The notes beneath the pieces were generated by a model, which was not told the origin of the DNA, ran no database searches, and saw only the letters and a list, made by a program, of their open reading frames with translations. Positions 1 to 12,320 of a stretch of DNA of 64,000 nt are shown here, in pieces. This DNA is from Candidatus Pantoea bituminis (GTDB lineage Bacteria; Pseudomonadota; Gammaproteobacteria; Enterobacterales; Enterobacteriaceae): the NCBI RefSeq assembly GCF_018842675.1, contig NZ_JAGTWO010000004.1:3596001-3660000 (forward strand). The letters run 5' to 3'. Every line of letters starts with the position of its first letter. The stretch's first letter is position 1. The translations under genes and the position numbers were made by a program.

Positions 1-748
<748 letters not shown>

Positions 749-912
749 AAGTTTGATTTGCTTAAACAAGTTAAGCGGTGCTCATCTGTAAAACGTCATA
801 ATGAATTTCATTATGTGTTCACTCGTGAGGCTTGATATTTTTTACGTCCTAAGACGCTGATATCCATCCTGCGAGTGCCCACACAGATTGTCTGATAAAT
901 TGTTAAAGAGCA
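749..912 (-). promoter_or_regulatory. rrn leader with boxA antitermination site
   Basis: This is the transcribed leader of the left rrn operon. The reverse complement of 901-912 reads TGCTCTTTAACA, the rrn boxA that loads the Nus antitermination complex. The leader is nearly identical to the one at 37258-37421, apart from a short CTAAGA/CGGAGA difference. Confidence 0.85.
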
Positions 913-951
913 GTGCGAACAGCGGCTTAGCCGGTCTGTCGCGAGGGGCGT

Positions 952-979
952 ATAATACGCTTTCCCTCCTCAGAGTCAA
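952..979 (-). promoter_or_regulatory. rrn P2 promoter
   Basis: On the minus strand a -35 box TTGACT (974-979) and a -10 box TATTAT (952-957) are separated by 16 bases and followed by a GC-rich discriminator. Layout and sequence resemble E. coli rrn P2, about 40 bases ahead of boxA. Confidence 0.85.
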
Positions 980-1071
980 CCTCTTTTTCAGAAGCTTTTC
1001 TCCGTCGACTCAGTCTCCTGAATCTCTCAACCCGTCATCCCGTTGCCGGTGTGCCGTGTTGATGGATGCGC

Positions 1072-1099
1072 ATTATAGGGAGTTGTTCGGCATCCGCAA
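1072..1099 (-). promoter_or_regulatory. rrn P1 promoter
   Basis: On the minus strand a -35 box TTGCGG (1094-1099) and a -10 box TATAAT (1072-1077) are 16 bases apart, followed by a GCGC discriminator typical of stringently controlled rRNA promoters. It lies about 120 bases upstream of P2, the usual P1-P2 spacing. Confidence 0.8.
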
Positions 1100-1215
1100 C
1101 CGTTAAATTCAACAAAAACAACCGTTCGCTGCATTCCACAGCAAAACCCCGCCTTATACGCAGTTACACACAAAGTTATCCACATTATTCGGCGTGATAA
1201 ATTTAGGCGAGCATC

Positions 1216-1237
1216 ACGCAAACGTTTTCGCTACAAT
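1216..1237 (+). promoter_or_regulatory. purHD promoter with PurR operator
   Basis: ACGCAAACGTTTTCGC at 1216-1231 matches the PurR operator consensus. It abuts a likely -10 hexamer TACAAT at 1232-1237. No good -35 hexamer is visible. An operator placed immediately ahead of the -10 fits purine repression of purHD. Confidence 0.75.
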
Positions 1238-1246
1238 GCCGCCGAC

Positions 1247-1275
1247 GTAACGGACGCCCCTTTTCGGGGCGTTAC
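1247..1275 (+). other. Strong hairpin in the purH 5' leader
   Basis: Inverted repeat ACGCCCC-TTTTC-GGGGCGT, extended by GTAAC/GTTAC. It begins about ten bases after the predicted -10, so it would form the very 5' end of the purH mRNA. No U-run follows directly, so it is not a typical terminator. An mRNA-stabilising 5' stem is one possibility (inference). Confidence 0.5.
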
Positions 1276-1380
1276 CTGAAGTTTTCGTGCTTTCTTTTCT
1301 TTATATATAGAGAGAAGAGCACGCTAAGCTTGATGTAACGCTCTTATTTACGCGAAACAAAGCCAAGGGATAAAACCACC

Positions 1381-2970
1381 ATGCAACAACGTCGTCCTGT
1401 ACGCCGCGCTCTTCTCAGTGTTTCTGATAAAGCCGGTATCCTCGAATTTGCTCAGGCACTCTCTCAACGCGGTGTTGAACTGCTTTCTACAGGTGGCACA
1501 GCTCGCCTACTCGCTGACGCGGGGCTATCTGTCACAGAAGTGTCTGACTACACCGGTTTCCCGGAAATGATGGATGGACGCGTCAAAACGCTGCACCCGA
1601 AAGTACATGGCGGTATTTTGGGTCGTCGCGGTCAGGACGATGACATCATGGCGCAGCATGCTATCAGCCCAATCGACATGGTGGTCGTTAACCTCTATCC
1701 CTTCGCTCAAACTGTCGCGCGTGAAGGTTGTTCTCTTGAAGACGCCGTAGAAAACATTGATATCGGCGGCCCGACAATGGTGCGCTCTGCGGCTAAGAAC
1801 CATAAAGATGTGGCGATTGTAGTGAAGAGCAGTGACTACGAGGCGATCATTGCCGAGCTGGATGCTAACGAAAACTCTCTGAAGCTAGAAACCCGCTTTG
1901 ATCTTGCGATCAAAGCTTTCGAGCATACTGCTGCCTACGACAGCATGATTGCCAACTACTTCGGTAGCCTGGTTCCTGCTTATCATGGCGGAAGCAATGA
2001 GCCTGCGGGCCGCTTCCCACGTACTTTGAATCTTAACTTCATCAAGAAGCAGGATATGCGTTATGGCGAAAACAGCCATCAGGACGCTGCCTTCTATATA
2101 GAAGAGAATGTGCAAGAAGCTTCTGTCGCCACTGCGCAGCAGGTTCAAGGCAAAGCGCTTTCTTACAACAACATTGCTGATACTGATGCTGCGTTAGAGT
2201 GCGTCAAAGAATTCAGCGAACCTGCCTGCGTTATCGTCAAGCATGCAAACCCTTGCGGTGTGGCCGCCGGCGAATCCATTCTCGCTGCTTATGAGCGCGC
2301 CTACAAAACCGATCCTACTTCTGCTTTCGGCGGCATTATTGCCTTTAACCGTGAGTTAGATGAAGCCACCGCGCAGGCAATCATCAGTCGCCAGTTTGTT
2401 GAAGTGATCATTGCTCCTTCCGCAAGCGAAGCCGCATTGAAGATAACGGCCAGCAAGCAAAACGTACGTGTTTTAGTGTGCGGGCAGTGGCAAGAACGGA
2501 CAAAAGGCTTGGATTTCAAACGCGTCAATGGCGGTTTGTTGGTGCAGGACCGCGATTTAGGTATGGTCGAAGCCAGTCAGCTTCGCGTAGTCAGCAAACG
2601 CCAGCCCACTGAGCAAGAACTGCGTGATGCACTGTTCTGCTGGAAGGTGGCGAAATTTGTTAAATCGAATGCGATTGTCTATGCACGCGACAATATGACC
2701 ATCGGTATTGGTGCCGGTCAAATGAGCCGCGTTTACTCCGCCAAGATTGCAGGTATCAAAGCGAGCGATGAAGGATTGGACGTTAAAGGGTCTGCAATGG
2801 CATCGGATGCTTTCTTCCCCTTCCGTGACGGTATTGATGCTGCTGCTGCAGTTGGCATTAGCTGTGTGATTCAGCCGGGCGGTTCCATTCGTGATGATGA
2901 AGTGATTGCTGCTGCCGATGAACACGGTATCGCCATGATCTTCACTGAAATGCGTCACTTCCGTCACTAA
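1381..2970 (+). CDS. purH: Bifunctional AICAR transformylase / IMP cyclohydrolase
   Basis: Catalyses the last two steps of IMP synthesis: formylation of AICAR with 10-formyl-THF, then ring closure. At 529 residues it has the E. coli length. The N-terminal ~200 residues are the MGS-like cyclohydrolase domain (STGGT near residue 40, [13 protein letters not shown] near 70). The rest is the transformylase domain with the KHANPCG motif near residue 267, which holds the catalytic Lys-His pair. The start follows an AAGGGA ribosome site. A PurR box lies upstream, and purD follows after 18 bases, as in the classical purHD operon. Confidence 0.98.
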   Translation: MQQRRPVRRALLSVSDKAGILEFAQALSQRGVELLSTGGTARLLADAGLSVTEVSDYTGFPEMMDGRVKTLHPKVHGGILGRRGQDDDIMAQHAISPIDMVVVNLYPFAQTVAREGCSLEDAVENIDIGGPTMVRSAAKNHKDVAIVVKSSDYEAIIAELDANENSLKLETRFDLAIKAFEHTAAYDSMIANYFGSLVPAYHGGSNEPAGRFPRTLNLNFIKKQDMRYGENSHQDAAFYIEENVQEASVATAQQVQGKALSYNNIADTDAALECVKEFSEPACVIVKHANPCGVAAGESILAAYERAYKTDPTSAFGGIIAFNRELDEATAQAIISRQFVEVIIAPSASEAALKITASKQNVRVLVCGQWQERTKGLDFKRVNGGLLVQDRDLGMVEASQLRVVSKRQPTEQELRDALFCWKVAKFVKSNAIVYARDNMTIGIGAGQMSRVYSAKIAGIKASDEGLDVKGSAMASDAFFPFRDGIDAAAAVGISCVIQPGGSIRDDEVIAAADEHGIAMIFTEMRHFRH

Positions 2971-2988
2971 TCGTTTGGAGAGTTAGAA

Positions 2989-4269
2989 ATGAAAATTTTA
3001 GTCATCGGAAATGGCGGACGTGAACATGCGCTGGCATGGAAAGCAGCTCAATCACCATTGGCTGAAACCGTTTTCGTTGCCCCGGGCAATGCGGGCACTG
3101 CATTAGAACCTGCGCTGCAAAACATCGCCATCAATCCAACGGATATCGCTGCTTTGCTGGAATTCGCTCAACGCGAAAAGATTGACCTGACGATTGTCGG
3201 TCCAGAAGCTCCGTTGGTGATTGGCGTCGTTGATGCTTTTCGCGCCGCAGGCCTGAAAATTTTTGGCCCAACGCAAGCCGCAGCCCAATTGGAAGGTTCA
3301 AAAGCCTTCACGAAAGACTTCCTGGCACGCCATAAAATTCCTTCAGCGGAATACCAGAACTTTACGGAAGTCGAACCTGCGCTGGCCTATCTGCGCGAAA
3401 AAGGCGCACCGATTGTCATCAAAGCGGACGGCCTTGCTGCGGGAAAAGGCGTTATTGTTGCGATGACGCAGCAAGAAGCTGAAGACGCCGTTAACGATAT
3501 GCTGGCAGGTAATGCATTTGGCGATGCTGGACACCGCATCGTTATTGAAGAGTTTCTTGAGGGTGAAGAAGCCAGCTTTATCGTGATGGTCGATGGCGAG
3601 AACGTGTTGCCTATGGCCACCAGCCAGGATCACAAACGTGTCGGTGATGGCGATACCGGACCGAACACTGGCGGCATGGGCGCATATTCACCTGCTCCTG
3701 TCGTCACTGATGAAATCCACCAGCGTGTGATGGATCAAGTCATTTGGCCTACCGTGCGCGGCATGGCTTCAGAAGGCAACGTTTATACCGGCTTTCTGTA
3801 CGCAGGCTTAATGATCGATCAATCAGGTCAGCCGAAAGTGATCGAATTTAACTGCCGCTTTGGCGATCCAGAAACTCAACCGATCATGCTGCGTCTGCAA
3901 TCGGATCTGGTTGATCTTTGCCTGGCAGCCTGTGAAGGCAAACTGGATCAAAAAGATTCGAAGTGGGATCCGCGTCCTTCATTGGGCGTGGTTTTGGCAG
4001 CGGGTGGCTATCCGGGTAACTACAACAATGGCGATCAGATTCATGGTCTGCCGCTTGAAGAAGTTGCTGACGGCAAAGTCTTCCATGCTGGCACACGTCT
4101 TGAAGACGATTTGGTACTGACTAATGGTGGCCGCGTGCTGTGTGTTACGGCGTTAGGCGATGATGTGGCTGCTGCACAGAAGCGTGCGTATGAGCTAACC
4201 AAGCCTATTTCATGGCAAGGCAGCTTCTGTCGTCACGATATTGGTTATCGCGCCATTAACCGCAAGTAA
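2989..4269 (+). CDS. purD: Phosphoribosylamine-glycine ligase (GAR synthetase)
   Basis: ATP-grasp ligase joining glycine to phosphoribosylamine, the second committed step of purine synthesis. It has 426 residues, close to the E. coli length. Visible features are the N-terminal NGGREHALAWK motif, the ATP-grasp segment IKADGLAAGKGV near residue 150, and NTGGMGAYSP and EFNCRFGDPE in the catalytic half. The ribosome site GGAG lies ahead of the ATG. It is the second gene of purHD and is followed at once by a terminator hairpin. Confidence 0.98.
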   Translation: MKILVIGNGGREHALAWKAAQSPLAETVFVAPGNAGTALEPALQNIAINPTDIAALLEFAQREKIDLTIVGPEAPLVIGVVDAFRAAGLKIFGPTQAAAQLEGSKAFTKDFLARHKIPSAEYQNFTEVEPALAYLREKGAPIVIKADGLAAGKGVIVAMTQQEAEDAVNDMLAGNAFGDAGHRIVIEEFLEGEEASFIVMVDGENVLPMATSQDHKRVGDGDTGPNTGGMGAYSPAPVVTDEIHQRVMDQVIWPTVRGMASEGNVYTGFLYAGLMIDQSGQPKVIEFNCRFGDPETQPIMLRLQSDLVDLCLAACEGKLDQKDSKWDPRPSLGVVLAAGGYPGNYNNGDQIHGLPLEEVADGKVFHAGTRLEDDLVLTNGGRVLCVTALGDDVAAAQKRAYELTKPISWQGSFCRHDIGYRAINRK

Positions 4270-4271
4270 GC

Positions 4272-4294
4272 AAAAGGGCACGCAGTGCCCTTTT
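4272..4294 (+). terminator. purHD terminator
   Basis: GGGCACGCAGTGCCC hairpin with flanking A and T runs starts two bases after the purD stop. It can work in both directions and so may also serve the convergent yjaH gene. Confidence 0.85.
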
Positions 4295-4301
4295 CATCTC
4301 T

Positions 4302-4964
4302 TCAAAAATCCGCTTCTTTAGGTTGCTCTGCGCAATCATCCTGCGAACTGACTCGCAACAACTGAACACCTTCCGGTGCTTCCAGCCATGAAACCATCAA
4401 CGGCGCATGCGCGCTACGCTGCTGCTGCGCTAAAGTCTGTAACGCCAGTGCATCAAATGAAGGCGTCACATGCTGCCCTTCACAAGTTTGAATGACGTTG
4501 CCGCCTTGCCAATGGCCTTGCTTGAGAAACACGCGGCCACTTAACAGTGCATCACTCACTTTATGCATGCGCTGAGCGTCAAACTTATAGAGTTCGACTG
4601 AATCTGAGCTAACAGCTTCACGTCGTCCGGCAAGCTGCCGCTGCATAAAGTTGAGGCTGCCTTCCTGGTCAAAACGCAGCGTGACATCATCTGGCGTATC
4701 GCCGTTGATTTTTCGCTGCACGCTAATGAGCGAATCTTCAAGCCAGATATAATCCGTGGTTTCAACCGCATCGCCATTAAAAGGAGTAAAGATCGTACGT
4801 AAATGCGTTGCCTGATGGTCGCTATTCTTGCGCCACATACGCACGGCACCGCGATCGGCAAGATAACCACTGGCAGAAAAAGCAGGAATATCAGGGGTCG
4901 AACTGCACCCAATAAGTAACAAGGAGAGAATCAGGGTGGGAAAACGCCGGAACAGCGGAGTCAT
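4302..4964 (-). CDS. yjaH: YjaH-like lipoprotein (DUF1481)
   Basis: Predicted envelope lipoprotein of unknown function, 220 residues from the chosen start. The N-terminus has a positively charged start, a hydrophobic stretch and the lipobox LLIGC-SS, so signal peptidase II cleavage and lipidation are expected. GYLADRGAVRMWRKNSD resembles E. coli YjaH. The start MTPLFRRF at 4964 is chosen because it follows AAGGGG; an upstream in-frame ATG at 4985 would lie inside the hupA terminator. Its place beside hupA and purD matches E. coli. Confidence 0.85.
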   Translation of the reverse strand: MTPLFRRFPTLILSLLLIGCSSTPDIPAFSASGYLADRGAVRMWRKNSDHQATHLRTIFTPFNGDAVETTDYIWLEDSLISVQRKINGDTPDDVTLRFDQEGSLNFMQRQLAGRREAVSSDSVELYKFDAQRMHKVSDALLSGRVFLKQGHWQGGNVIQTCEGQHVTPSFDALALQTLAQQQRSAHAPLMVSWLEAPEGVQLLRVSSQDDCAEQPKEADF

Positions 4965-4981
4965 GATGTTTAACCCCTTAA

Positions 4982-5010
4982 ACAAAAGGGGCGAAAACGC
5001 CCCCTGTTTT
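4982..5010 (-). terminator. hupA terminator
   Basis: GGGGCG-AAAA-CGCCCC stem with A/T flanks, 25 bases beyond the hupA stop and just ahead of the yjaH start. Confidence 0.8.
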
Positions 5011-5034
5011 AAAGCTTGACCGCAGTGCGACGTC

Positions 5035-5307
5035 TTACTTAACGGCGTCTTTCAGCGCTTTACCAGACACGAATGCCGGTACGTTTGCTGCAGCGATTTT
5101 GATCTCATTGCCAGTCTGCGGGTTGCGACCGGTACGCTCAGCGCGGTGGTTCACTTTAAAAGTACCAAAACCAACCAGTTGTACAGCATCACCATCTTTC
5201 AGAGACTCAGTGATCGCAGCCAGAGTTGATTCCAGCGCTGCCTTTGCCTGGGTTTTAGACAGGTCAGCTTTTTCTGCGATTACATCAATCAGTTGAGTCT
5301 TGTTCAT
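5035..5307 (-). CDS. hupA: Nucleoid protein HU, alpha subunit
   Basis: Small basic DNA-bending protein of the nucleoid that forms HU homodimers and HU-alpha/beta heterodimers. At 90 residues it is the exact family length and nearly identical to E. coli HupA. The N-terminal helices carry [20 protein letters not shown], and the DNA-clasping arm carries [18 protein letters not shown] precedes the ATG. It has its own terminator. The 187 bases between hupA and yjaG should hold the promoter, but I could not assign it firmly. Confidence 0.98.
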   Translation of the reverse strand: MNKTQLIDVIAEKADLSKTQAKAALESTLAAITESLKDGDAVQLVGFGTFKVNHRAERTGRNPQTGNEIKIAAANVPAFVSGKALKDAVK

Positions 5308-5494
5308 AAGTTATCCTTAAAGTGTATTTATCGCTTGCTAAGCAACGAGTGCGAGGGAAAAGCCACAATCTGGCACTCTCCAGCCAGCACGCACCGATAG
5401 CCACAATTTTCAGCCCCCAAATGTAGACCAGACAGGGGGCCGATGTGAAGCCTCCAGGCGCGCTAATTCGGGCCTGAAGTCACGTTTTCTCGCC

Positions 5495-6085
5495 TTACTG
5501 CTGAAATTTTATACCGATGTTACTGATTCCCGCTTCACGCAGGTCCGATCGGAGTCCTTTGATTAATTCAAGGTCACGCTCTTCACAGTCCGCGAGCAGG
5601 CGAAAAATCTCCCATTGCAGGTCCCATTCATCGATTATTGCTGGGTTTTCACGCAGCTCTTCATCGGTCATTTCACGACCTGCCTGAGTCATTTCCAGCA
5701 TCGCTATCGTGGTGATTGAGCTTTCGCTGACTTCAATGGCATGTTCCAGCGTCTCACCACTTAACTGTGCATGGAGCACTTCGCTTAATGCCACACAGGC
5801 ATCGATAGCCGGATAAACGCCGTAAACCTCAAAAGCTTCGCCATCAGGAATAGCAGCTTCCAGCTTCTCAAGTTGGCTATCAAAATTAATCTTTGCATCT
5901 TTGACCGTCAGGTTTTCCCAAATCAAATCGAGAATACGACGGTAAAGTGCTGGATCGGCAAACTGCGTCTGCTCGCAAAAAGCCCAGTAATTGGGATACA
6001 TGCGTTCGCACAGGCAAGCCATAAAGGTCAGGTGTTGCCAGCTTTCCAGCTTTGCCAGACGCAGATGAACGGGATTTTGTAACAT
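5495..6085 (-). CDS. yjaG: YjaG family protein (DUF416)
   Basis: Conserved enterobacterial protein of 196 residues with no established function. MLQNPVHLRLAKLESWQH at the start and SNIGIKFQQ at the end match E. coli YjaG. The reading frame is open for 27 more codons upstream, but MLQNP is chosen because it gives the E. coli length and avoids overlap with nfi. It is acidic, with no membrane segment or signal peptide. It lies downstream of nfi and hemE in the same direction, as in E. coli, so is probably co-transcribed. Confidence 0.9.
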   Translation of the reverse strand: MLQNPVHLRLAKLESWQHLTFMACLCERMYPNYWAFCEQTQFADPALYRRILDLIWENLTVKDAKINFDSQLEKLEAAIPDGEAFEVYGVYPAIDACVALSEVLHAQLSGETLEHAIEVSESSITTIAMLEMTQAGREMTDEELRENPAIIDEWDLQWEIFRLLADCEERDLELIKGLRSDLREAGISNIGIKFQQ

Positions 6086-6147
6086 GAAGGTGGCTCTTAT
6101 TCGTTTAGCTGGCGGCAGTGTATCGTAAAAATGCCGCGTAAACAGCG

Positions 6148-6816
6148 TTAAAGCGTGTTTTGCCAACGCTGAAAGGCGGTACGATTTGAAGCGACAGCAT
6201 CCGCCCAGCGCGTAGGCTCAGGCAAACGATAGCCGCGCGTACAGTTTTCAACCCAATGCAGCGCACTGTCCAGGCTAACACGATGCCCGGTCGCAATGAA
6301 CAAGGGGTTACAACGCTGTTTGCTACGCCATACCCAACCGATTTGCTCACCTTTGTCGATCAGCGGCTGGCGGCTCCCCGGTTGTGGGTCAACGTCTTGA
6401 TAACGACCACATAAGCGACGCTTAGCGACGCCAATCGTAGGAACATCCACCAGCAAGCCAAAGTGCGATGCAACACCCAGCCGACGAGGATGCGAAATAC
6501 CGTGACCATCAACAAATAACAGATCGGGTTTTTGCTCAAGCATCTGCCATGCCGCCATTAACGCGGGATACTCACGGAAAGAGAGAAAACCGGGAATATA
6601 TGGCATGGTGGTTTCGATACGCGCAATGCGATGTTCCACCAGCTTCAGAGAAGGATACTCAAGGATGACCAGAGCGGCACGCGTGATAGTACCCTCTTGC
6701 TCAAAGCCAACGTCTGCGCCGCCGATAAAGCGTGGCGGCAACACGTCAAAATCATCCTCACGCACCACGTCTGCGGCGCGTTGAAGCTGCTCGGCACGTA
6801 GTGCGGCAATATCCAT
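6148..6816 (-). CDS. nfi: Endonuclease V (deoxyinosine 3'-endonuclease)
   Basis: DNA repair nuclease that nicks one base 3' of deoxyinosine left by adenine deamination. It has 222 residues. Family motifs visible are GGADVGFEQ (catalytic Asp), [14 protein letters not shown] and [13 protein letters not shown]. The start MDIAAL is preferred over an ATG six codons upstream because AGGAG lies five bases ahead of it. The hemE stop codon is two bases upstream, so the two genes are almost certainly translationally linked. Confidence 0.96.
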   Translation of the reverse strand: MDIAALRAEQLQRAADVVREDDFDVLPPRFIGGADVGFEQEGTITRAALVILEYPSLKLVEHRIARIETTMPYIPGFLSFREYPALMAAWQMLEQKPDLLFVDGHGISHPRRLGVASHFGLLVDVPTIGVAKRRLCGRYQDVDPQPGSRQPLIDKGEQIGWVWRSKQRCNPLFIATGHRVSLDSALHWVENCTRGYRLPEPTRWADAVASNRTAFQRWQNTL

Positions 6817-6818
6817 AT

Positions 6819-7886
6819 TTACTCCTGATGCCATGGACGAGATAAGCGATGCACGGCTTCAACAAACGTGCCCGCGTGTTCAGGTGGGACATCCTGATGA
6901 ATGCCGTGACCCAGGTTGAATACGTGACCATCACCTTTGCCAAAGCTTTCCAGAATTCCCGCGACTTCCTGCTCAATACGTGCAGGTGGTGCATAAAGCA
7001 TGGAAGGATCCATGTTGCCTTGCAAGGCGACTTTGTCACCTACGCGACGGCGAGCGTCACCGATATCAGTTGTCCAGTCGAGGCCGAGCGCATCACAACC
7101 CGTTTCCGCCATCGCTTCCAGCCATTGCCCGCCACCTTTGGTGAACAGCGTAATCGGCACGCGGCGCCCTTCATTTTCATGCAAAACGCTATCGACAATT
7201 TTATGCATGTAATAAAGCGAGAACTCGCGATAATCTCGACCCGTCAACACCCCACCCCAAGTATCGAACACCATTACCGACTGCGCACCGGCACGTATCT
7301 GTGCATTCAAGTACAAAATGACGCTGTCTGCCAGCTTGTTCAGCATCGCATGCAGCGTTGTGGGATCGGCGTACATCATCTTTTTGATTTTAGTAAAGGC
7401 TTTGCTGCTGCCGCCTTCGACCATATACGTTGCCAACGTCCACGGGCTGCCTGAGAAACCAATCAGCGGCACTTCGCCTTTTAAATTCTTACGAATAGTG
7501 CGCACAGCGTTCATAACATAACCCAGTTCCTGTTCAGGATCGGGGATCGGCAGGCGCTCAACATCGGCTCGACAGGTAATTGGGTTTGAAAAGCGCGGGC
7601 CTTCACCGGTTTCGAAGTAAAGTCCAAGCCCCATCGCATCGGGAATCGTTAAGATATCGCTGAAGAGGATCGCCGCATCCAGTTCATAACGACGCAGCGG
7701 CTGTAGCGTAACTTCGCAAGCCAGCTCGGCGTTTTTACACAGCGACATAAAATCGCCGGCTTCGGCGCGGGTCGCTTTGTATTCCGGTAAATAACGCCCA
7801 GCTTGTCGCATCATCCAGACCGGCGTGACATCAACCGGCTGACGTAACAGGGCGCGCAGATAACGATCATTCTTCAGTTCAGTCAT
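6819..7886 (-). CDS. hemE: Uroporphyrinogen decarboxylase
   Basis: Decarboxylates the four acetate side chains of uroporphyrinogen III to give coproporphyrinogen III in haem synthesis. It has 355 residues, the normal length. The N-terminal motif [15 protein letters not shown] holds the substrate-binding Arg, and [16 protein letters not shown] holds the conserved Asp. [12 protein letters not shown] and [14 protein letters not shown] lie near the C-terminus. It sits between nudC and nfi in one direction, matching E. coli. Confidence 0.98.
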   Translation of the reverse strand: MTELKNDRYLRALLRQPVDVTPVWMMRQAGRYLPEYKATRAEAGDFMSLCKNAELACEVTLQPLRRYELDAAILFSDILTIPDAMGLGLYFETGEGPRFSNPITCRADVERLPIPDPEQELGYVMNAVRTIRKNLKGEVPLIGFSGSPWTLATYMVEGGSSKAFTKIKKMMYADPTTLHAMLNKLADSVILYLNAQIRAGAQSVMVFDTWGGVLTGRDYREFSLYYMHKIVDSVLHENEGRRVPITLFTKGGGQWLEAMAETGCDALGLDWTTDIGDARRRVGDKVALQGNMDPSMLYAPPARIEQEVAGILESFGKGDGHVFNLGHGIHQDVPPEHAGTFVEAVHRLSRPWHQE

Positions 7887-7929
7887 TTTAAGGCTCTCTC
7901 AATTTCAAGCGCGTAGTGTAGCACTTTCC

Positions 7930-8700
7930 TTATGCTCCGGCGCGGCAGATGGCGACGGTATCTTCTATCAAGCGGCGCGCCACGGTGCCTGGCGGCGGTA
8001 GCATTGGCAGCGCGTCATAGCGGAACCAACCTGCATCCAGCAACTCTTTGCCGTCATGTTGCAGATCCCCGCTCTCATACTCAGCCATAAACGCCACCAT
8101 CAATGATTGTGGAAAAGGCCAGGGTTGTGACGTCACGTAACGCACATTTTTAACCCGCACATTGCTCTCTTCCATCACTTCACGCGCCACAGCTTGCTCC
8201 AGCGTTTCGCCCACCTCGACGAATCCCGCCAGCACGGTATAAATGTTATTACGTTGTCGCGCATGATTCGCCAGCAGGATTTCATCACCCCGACGAATCG
8301 CAACAATGATACAAGGCGCGATCTGCGGGTAATAACGCTCACGACAATGACTGCACAAACAGGCAAATTCATGTTTGCTGCGGTTCATTTCGTGACCGCA
8401 ATAGCCGCACCAGCGATGGGATCGATAAAACTCTGCCAGTTGAACACCGCGCCCAGCGAGTTGAAACAGGCCAACTTCTTCATCGATTAATTGACGTACC
8501 GAGAACATGCTTTCAGATCGCGCTTCGCAAATGAGCCACACTTTTTCACCCAGCCACTCGCCGATGACCTGACCTTTAGTGCCAGTCAGACCGAATTTTT
8601 CTGCAGGTCCATGCGGTAATTCACCTTGTGGCAGCCAAAGTTTTTGCTCATGGCTGACAACCCACCATCCAGCGTCTACGCTTGTGATCTCGAATTGCAT
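7930..8700 (-). CDS. nudC: NAD-capped RNA hydrolase / NADH pyrophosphatase
   Basis: Nudix enzyme that cleaves NAD(H) and removes NAD caps from RNA 5' ends. It has 256 residues from the chosen start. A four-cysteine zinc site is intact (Cys98, Cys101, Cys116, Cys119), followed by the Nudix box from [11 protein letters not shown] to REVMEES at about residues 159-180 and the family motif SQPWPFPQS. The longer frame has 22 more codons, but [13 protein letters not shown] follows AAGGA and matches the E. coli length. It is divergent from rsd with about 90 bases between. Confidence 0.96.
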   Translation of the reverse strand: MQFEITSVDAGWWVVSHEQKLWLPQGELPHGPAEKFGLTGTKGQVIGEWLGEKVWLICEARSESMFSVRQLIDEEVGLFQLAGRGVQLAEFYRSHRWCGYCGHEMNRSKHEFACLCSHCRERYYPQIAPCIIVAIRRGDEILLANHARQRNNIYTVLAGFVEVGETLEQAVAREVMEESNVRVKNVRYVTSQPWPFPQSLMVAFMAEYESGDLQHDGKELLDAGWFRYDALPMLPPPGTVARRLIEDTVAICRAGA

Positions 8701-8789
8701 TTTTTTCGTCATCCTTAGCGTCAAATGGCACGCTGAAGTCCTGATGTTAAGTGTGTAGATAAACAACTATAACTCACATGGAGTTAGAT

Positions 8790-9296
8790 ATGCTTAACCA
8801 GTTAGACGTCCTGGCCGAGCGCGTAGGTGGCAGCAACGAACTGGTGGATTCGTGGCTTGAAGCCCGTCGCCAACTCTTAGTCGCCTATTACCATTTGGTA
8901 GGATTGAAACCCAATAAAGAAGCTTTAACGACGCTGGATGAACAGGCGTTGGATAATTTTTGTCACGGCTTGGTGGATTACCTTTCTGCCGGACACTTCA
9001 ATATTTACGAGCGCATTATTAGTGAAATGAGTGGCGACAGTCCGATGATTGCTGCTGCGCAGATCTATCCGCCGCTTGAAGCCAATACGGAACGTTTGAT
9101 GCAGCTGTATGATGGTCATTTGCAACAGGCAATTGACGATGATAACTGCGTGACTTTCCAGAAAGCGCTTTCTGAAGTCGGCGAAGTTTTAGAAACCCGC
9201 TTCACGCTGGAAGATAAATTGATTCAGCTGGCGTGGGATCAACAGCTGGCGCGCCCGCCGGTCGCCAATGACAGCCAGATGGCTCGTCCCGCTTAA
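8790..9296 (+). CDS. rsd: Regulator of sigma D (anti-sigma 70 factor)
   Basis: Binds sigma 70 in stationary phase and favours alternative sigma factors. It has 168 residues against 158 in E. coli; the extra length is mainly C-terminal. MLNQLDVLAERVGGSNELVD and VDYLSAGHFNIYERI match the family. The start at 8790 is chosen over an in-frame ATG four codons upstream because GGAG sits six bases ahead and MLNQLD is the conserved N-terminus. It is divergent from nudC and followed by a terminator. Confidence 0.95.
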   Translation: MLNQLDVLAERVGGSNELVDSWLEARRQLLVAYYHLVGLKPNKEALTTLDEQALDNFCHGLVDYLSAGHFNIYERIISEMSGDSPMIAAAQIYPPLEANTERLMQLYDGHLQQAIDDDNCVTFQKALSEVGEVLETRFTLEDKLIQLAWDQQLARPPVANDSQMARPA

Positions 9297-9347
9297 CGTT
9301 AATCACATGTAAAAGTCTTGTGATTACCTAAAAGCCCTTTTATGCTG

Positions 9348-9386
9348 AACGGGTTTTGATGACGCCAGTCTGATAAACCCGTTTTT
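9348..9386 (+). terminator. rsd terminator
   Basis: AACGGGTTT and AAACCCGTT form a nine-base stem with a loop of about 18 bases, followed by a T-rich tract. It separates rsd from the thiC riboswitch leader. Confidence 0.65.
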
Positions 9387-9389
9387 AAT

Positions 9390-9476
9390 TTCTTGTCGGA
9401 GTGCCTTCGGGCTGAGACCGTTTATTCGGGATCCGCGGAACCTGACCAGGTTAGAACCTGCGTAGGGAACAAGAGT
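9390..9476 (+). promoter_or_regulatory. TPP riboswitch (THI element)
   Basis: The leader contains CTGAGA at 9412-9417 and the hallmark tract CCTGACCAGGTTAGAACCTG then CGTAGGGAAC, which are the pyrophosphate and pyrimidine sensing loops. It lies about 100 bases ahead of thiC, the standard place for repression of thiamine synthesis by thiamine pyrophosphate. Confidence 0.95.
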
Positions 9477-9478
9477 AA

Positions 9479-12132
<2,654 letters not shown>

Positions 12133-12200
12133 TCGCATTCTGTAATCTGCTACGCATTAACGTTATTACTTCTGCAAACGAACAGATAAAGCTGGAAAGC

Positions 12201-12237
12201 CGCGCGCAGTGACGAAGTTAGTCACTGGCGCGTTTTT
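12201..12237 (+). terminator. thiCE terminator
   Basis: GCAGTGAC and GTCACT arms extended by CGCGC/GGCGCG, followed by six Ts. It lies about 70 bases after thiE and ends the shortened operon. The 83 bases from here to yjiR hold nothing else I can identify. Confidence 0.8.
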
Positions 12238-12320
12238 TGTTACTTGGTAGAGTTGTTCTCGCCAGACAACGTTGCCTGGCCAGGGCCAGTTTCTCCCTCT
12301 TTCTGGCCCTGCTTCCTCAA

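Noticed and set aside
888-1221. Open frames in the left rrn leader and promoter region
   Set aside because: The sequence is fully explained by the leader and P1/P2 promoters.
6849-7454. 201-codon frame antisense to hemE
   Set aside because: Wholly inside hemE on the opposite strand with no independent evidence.
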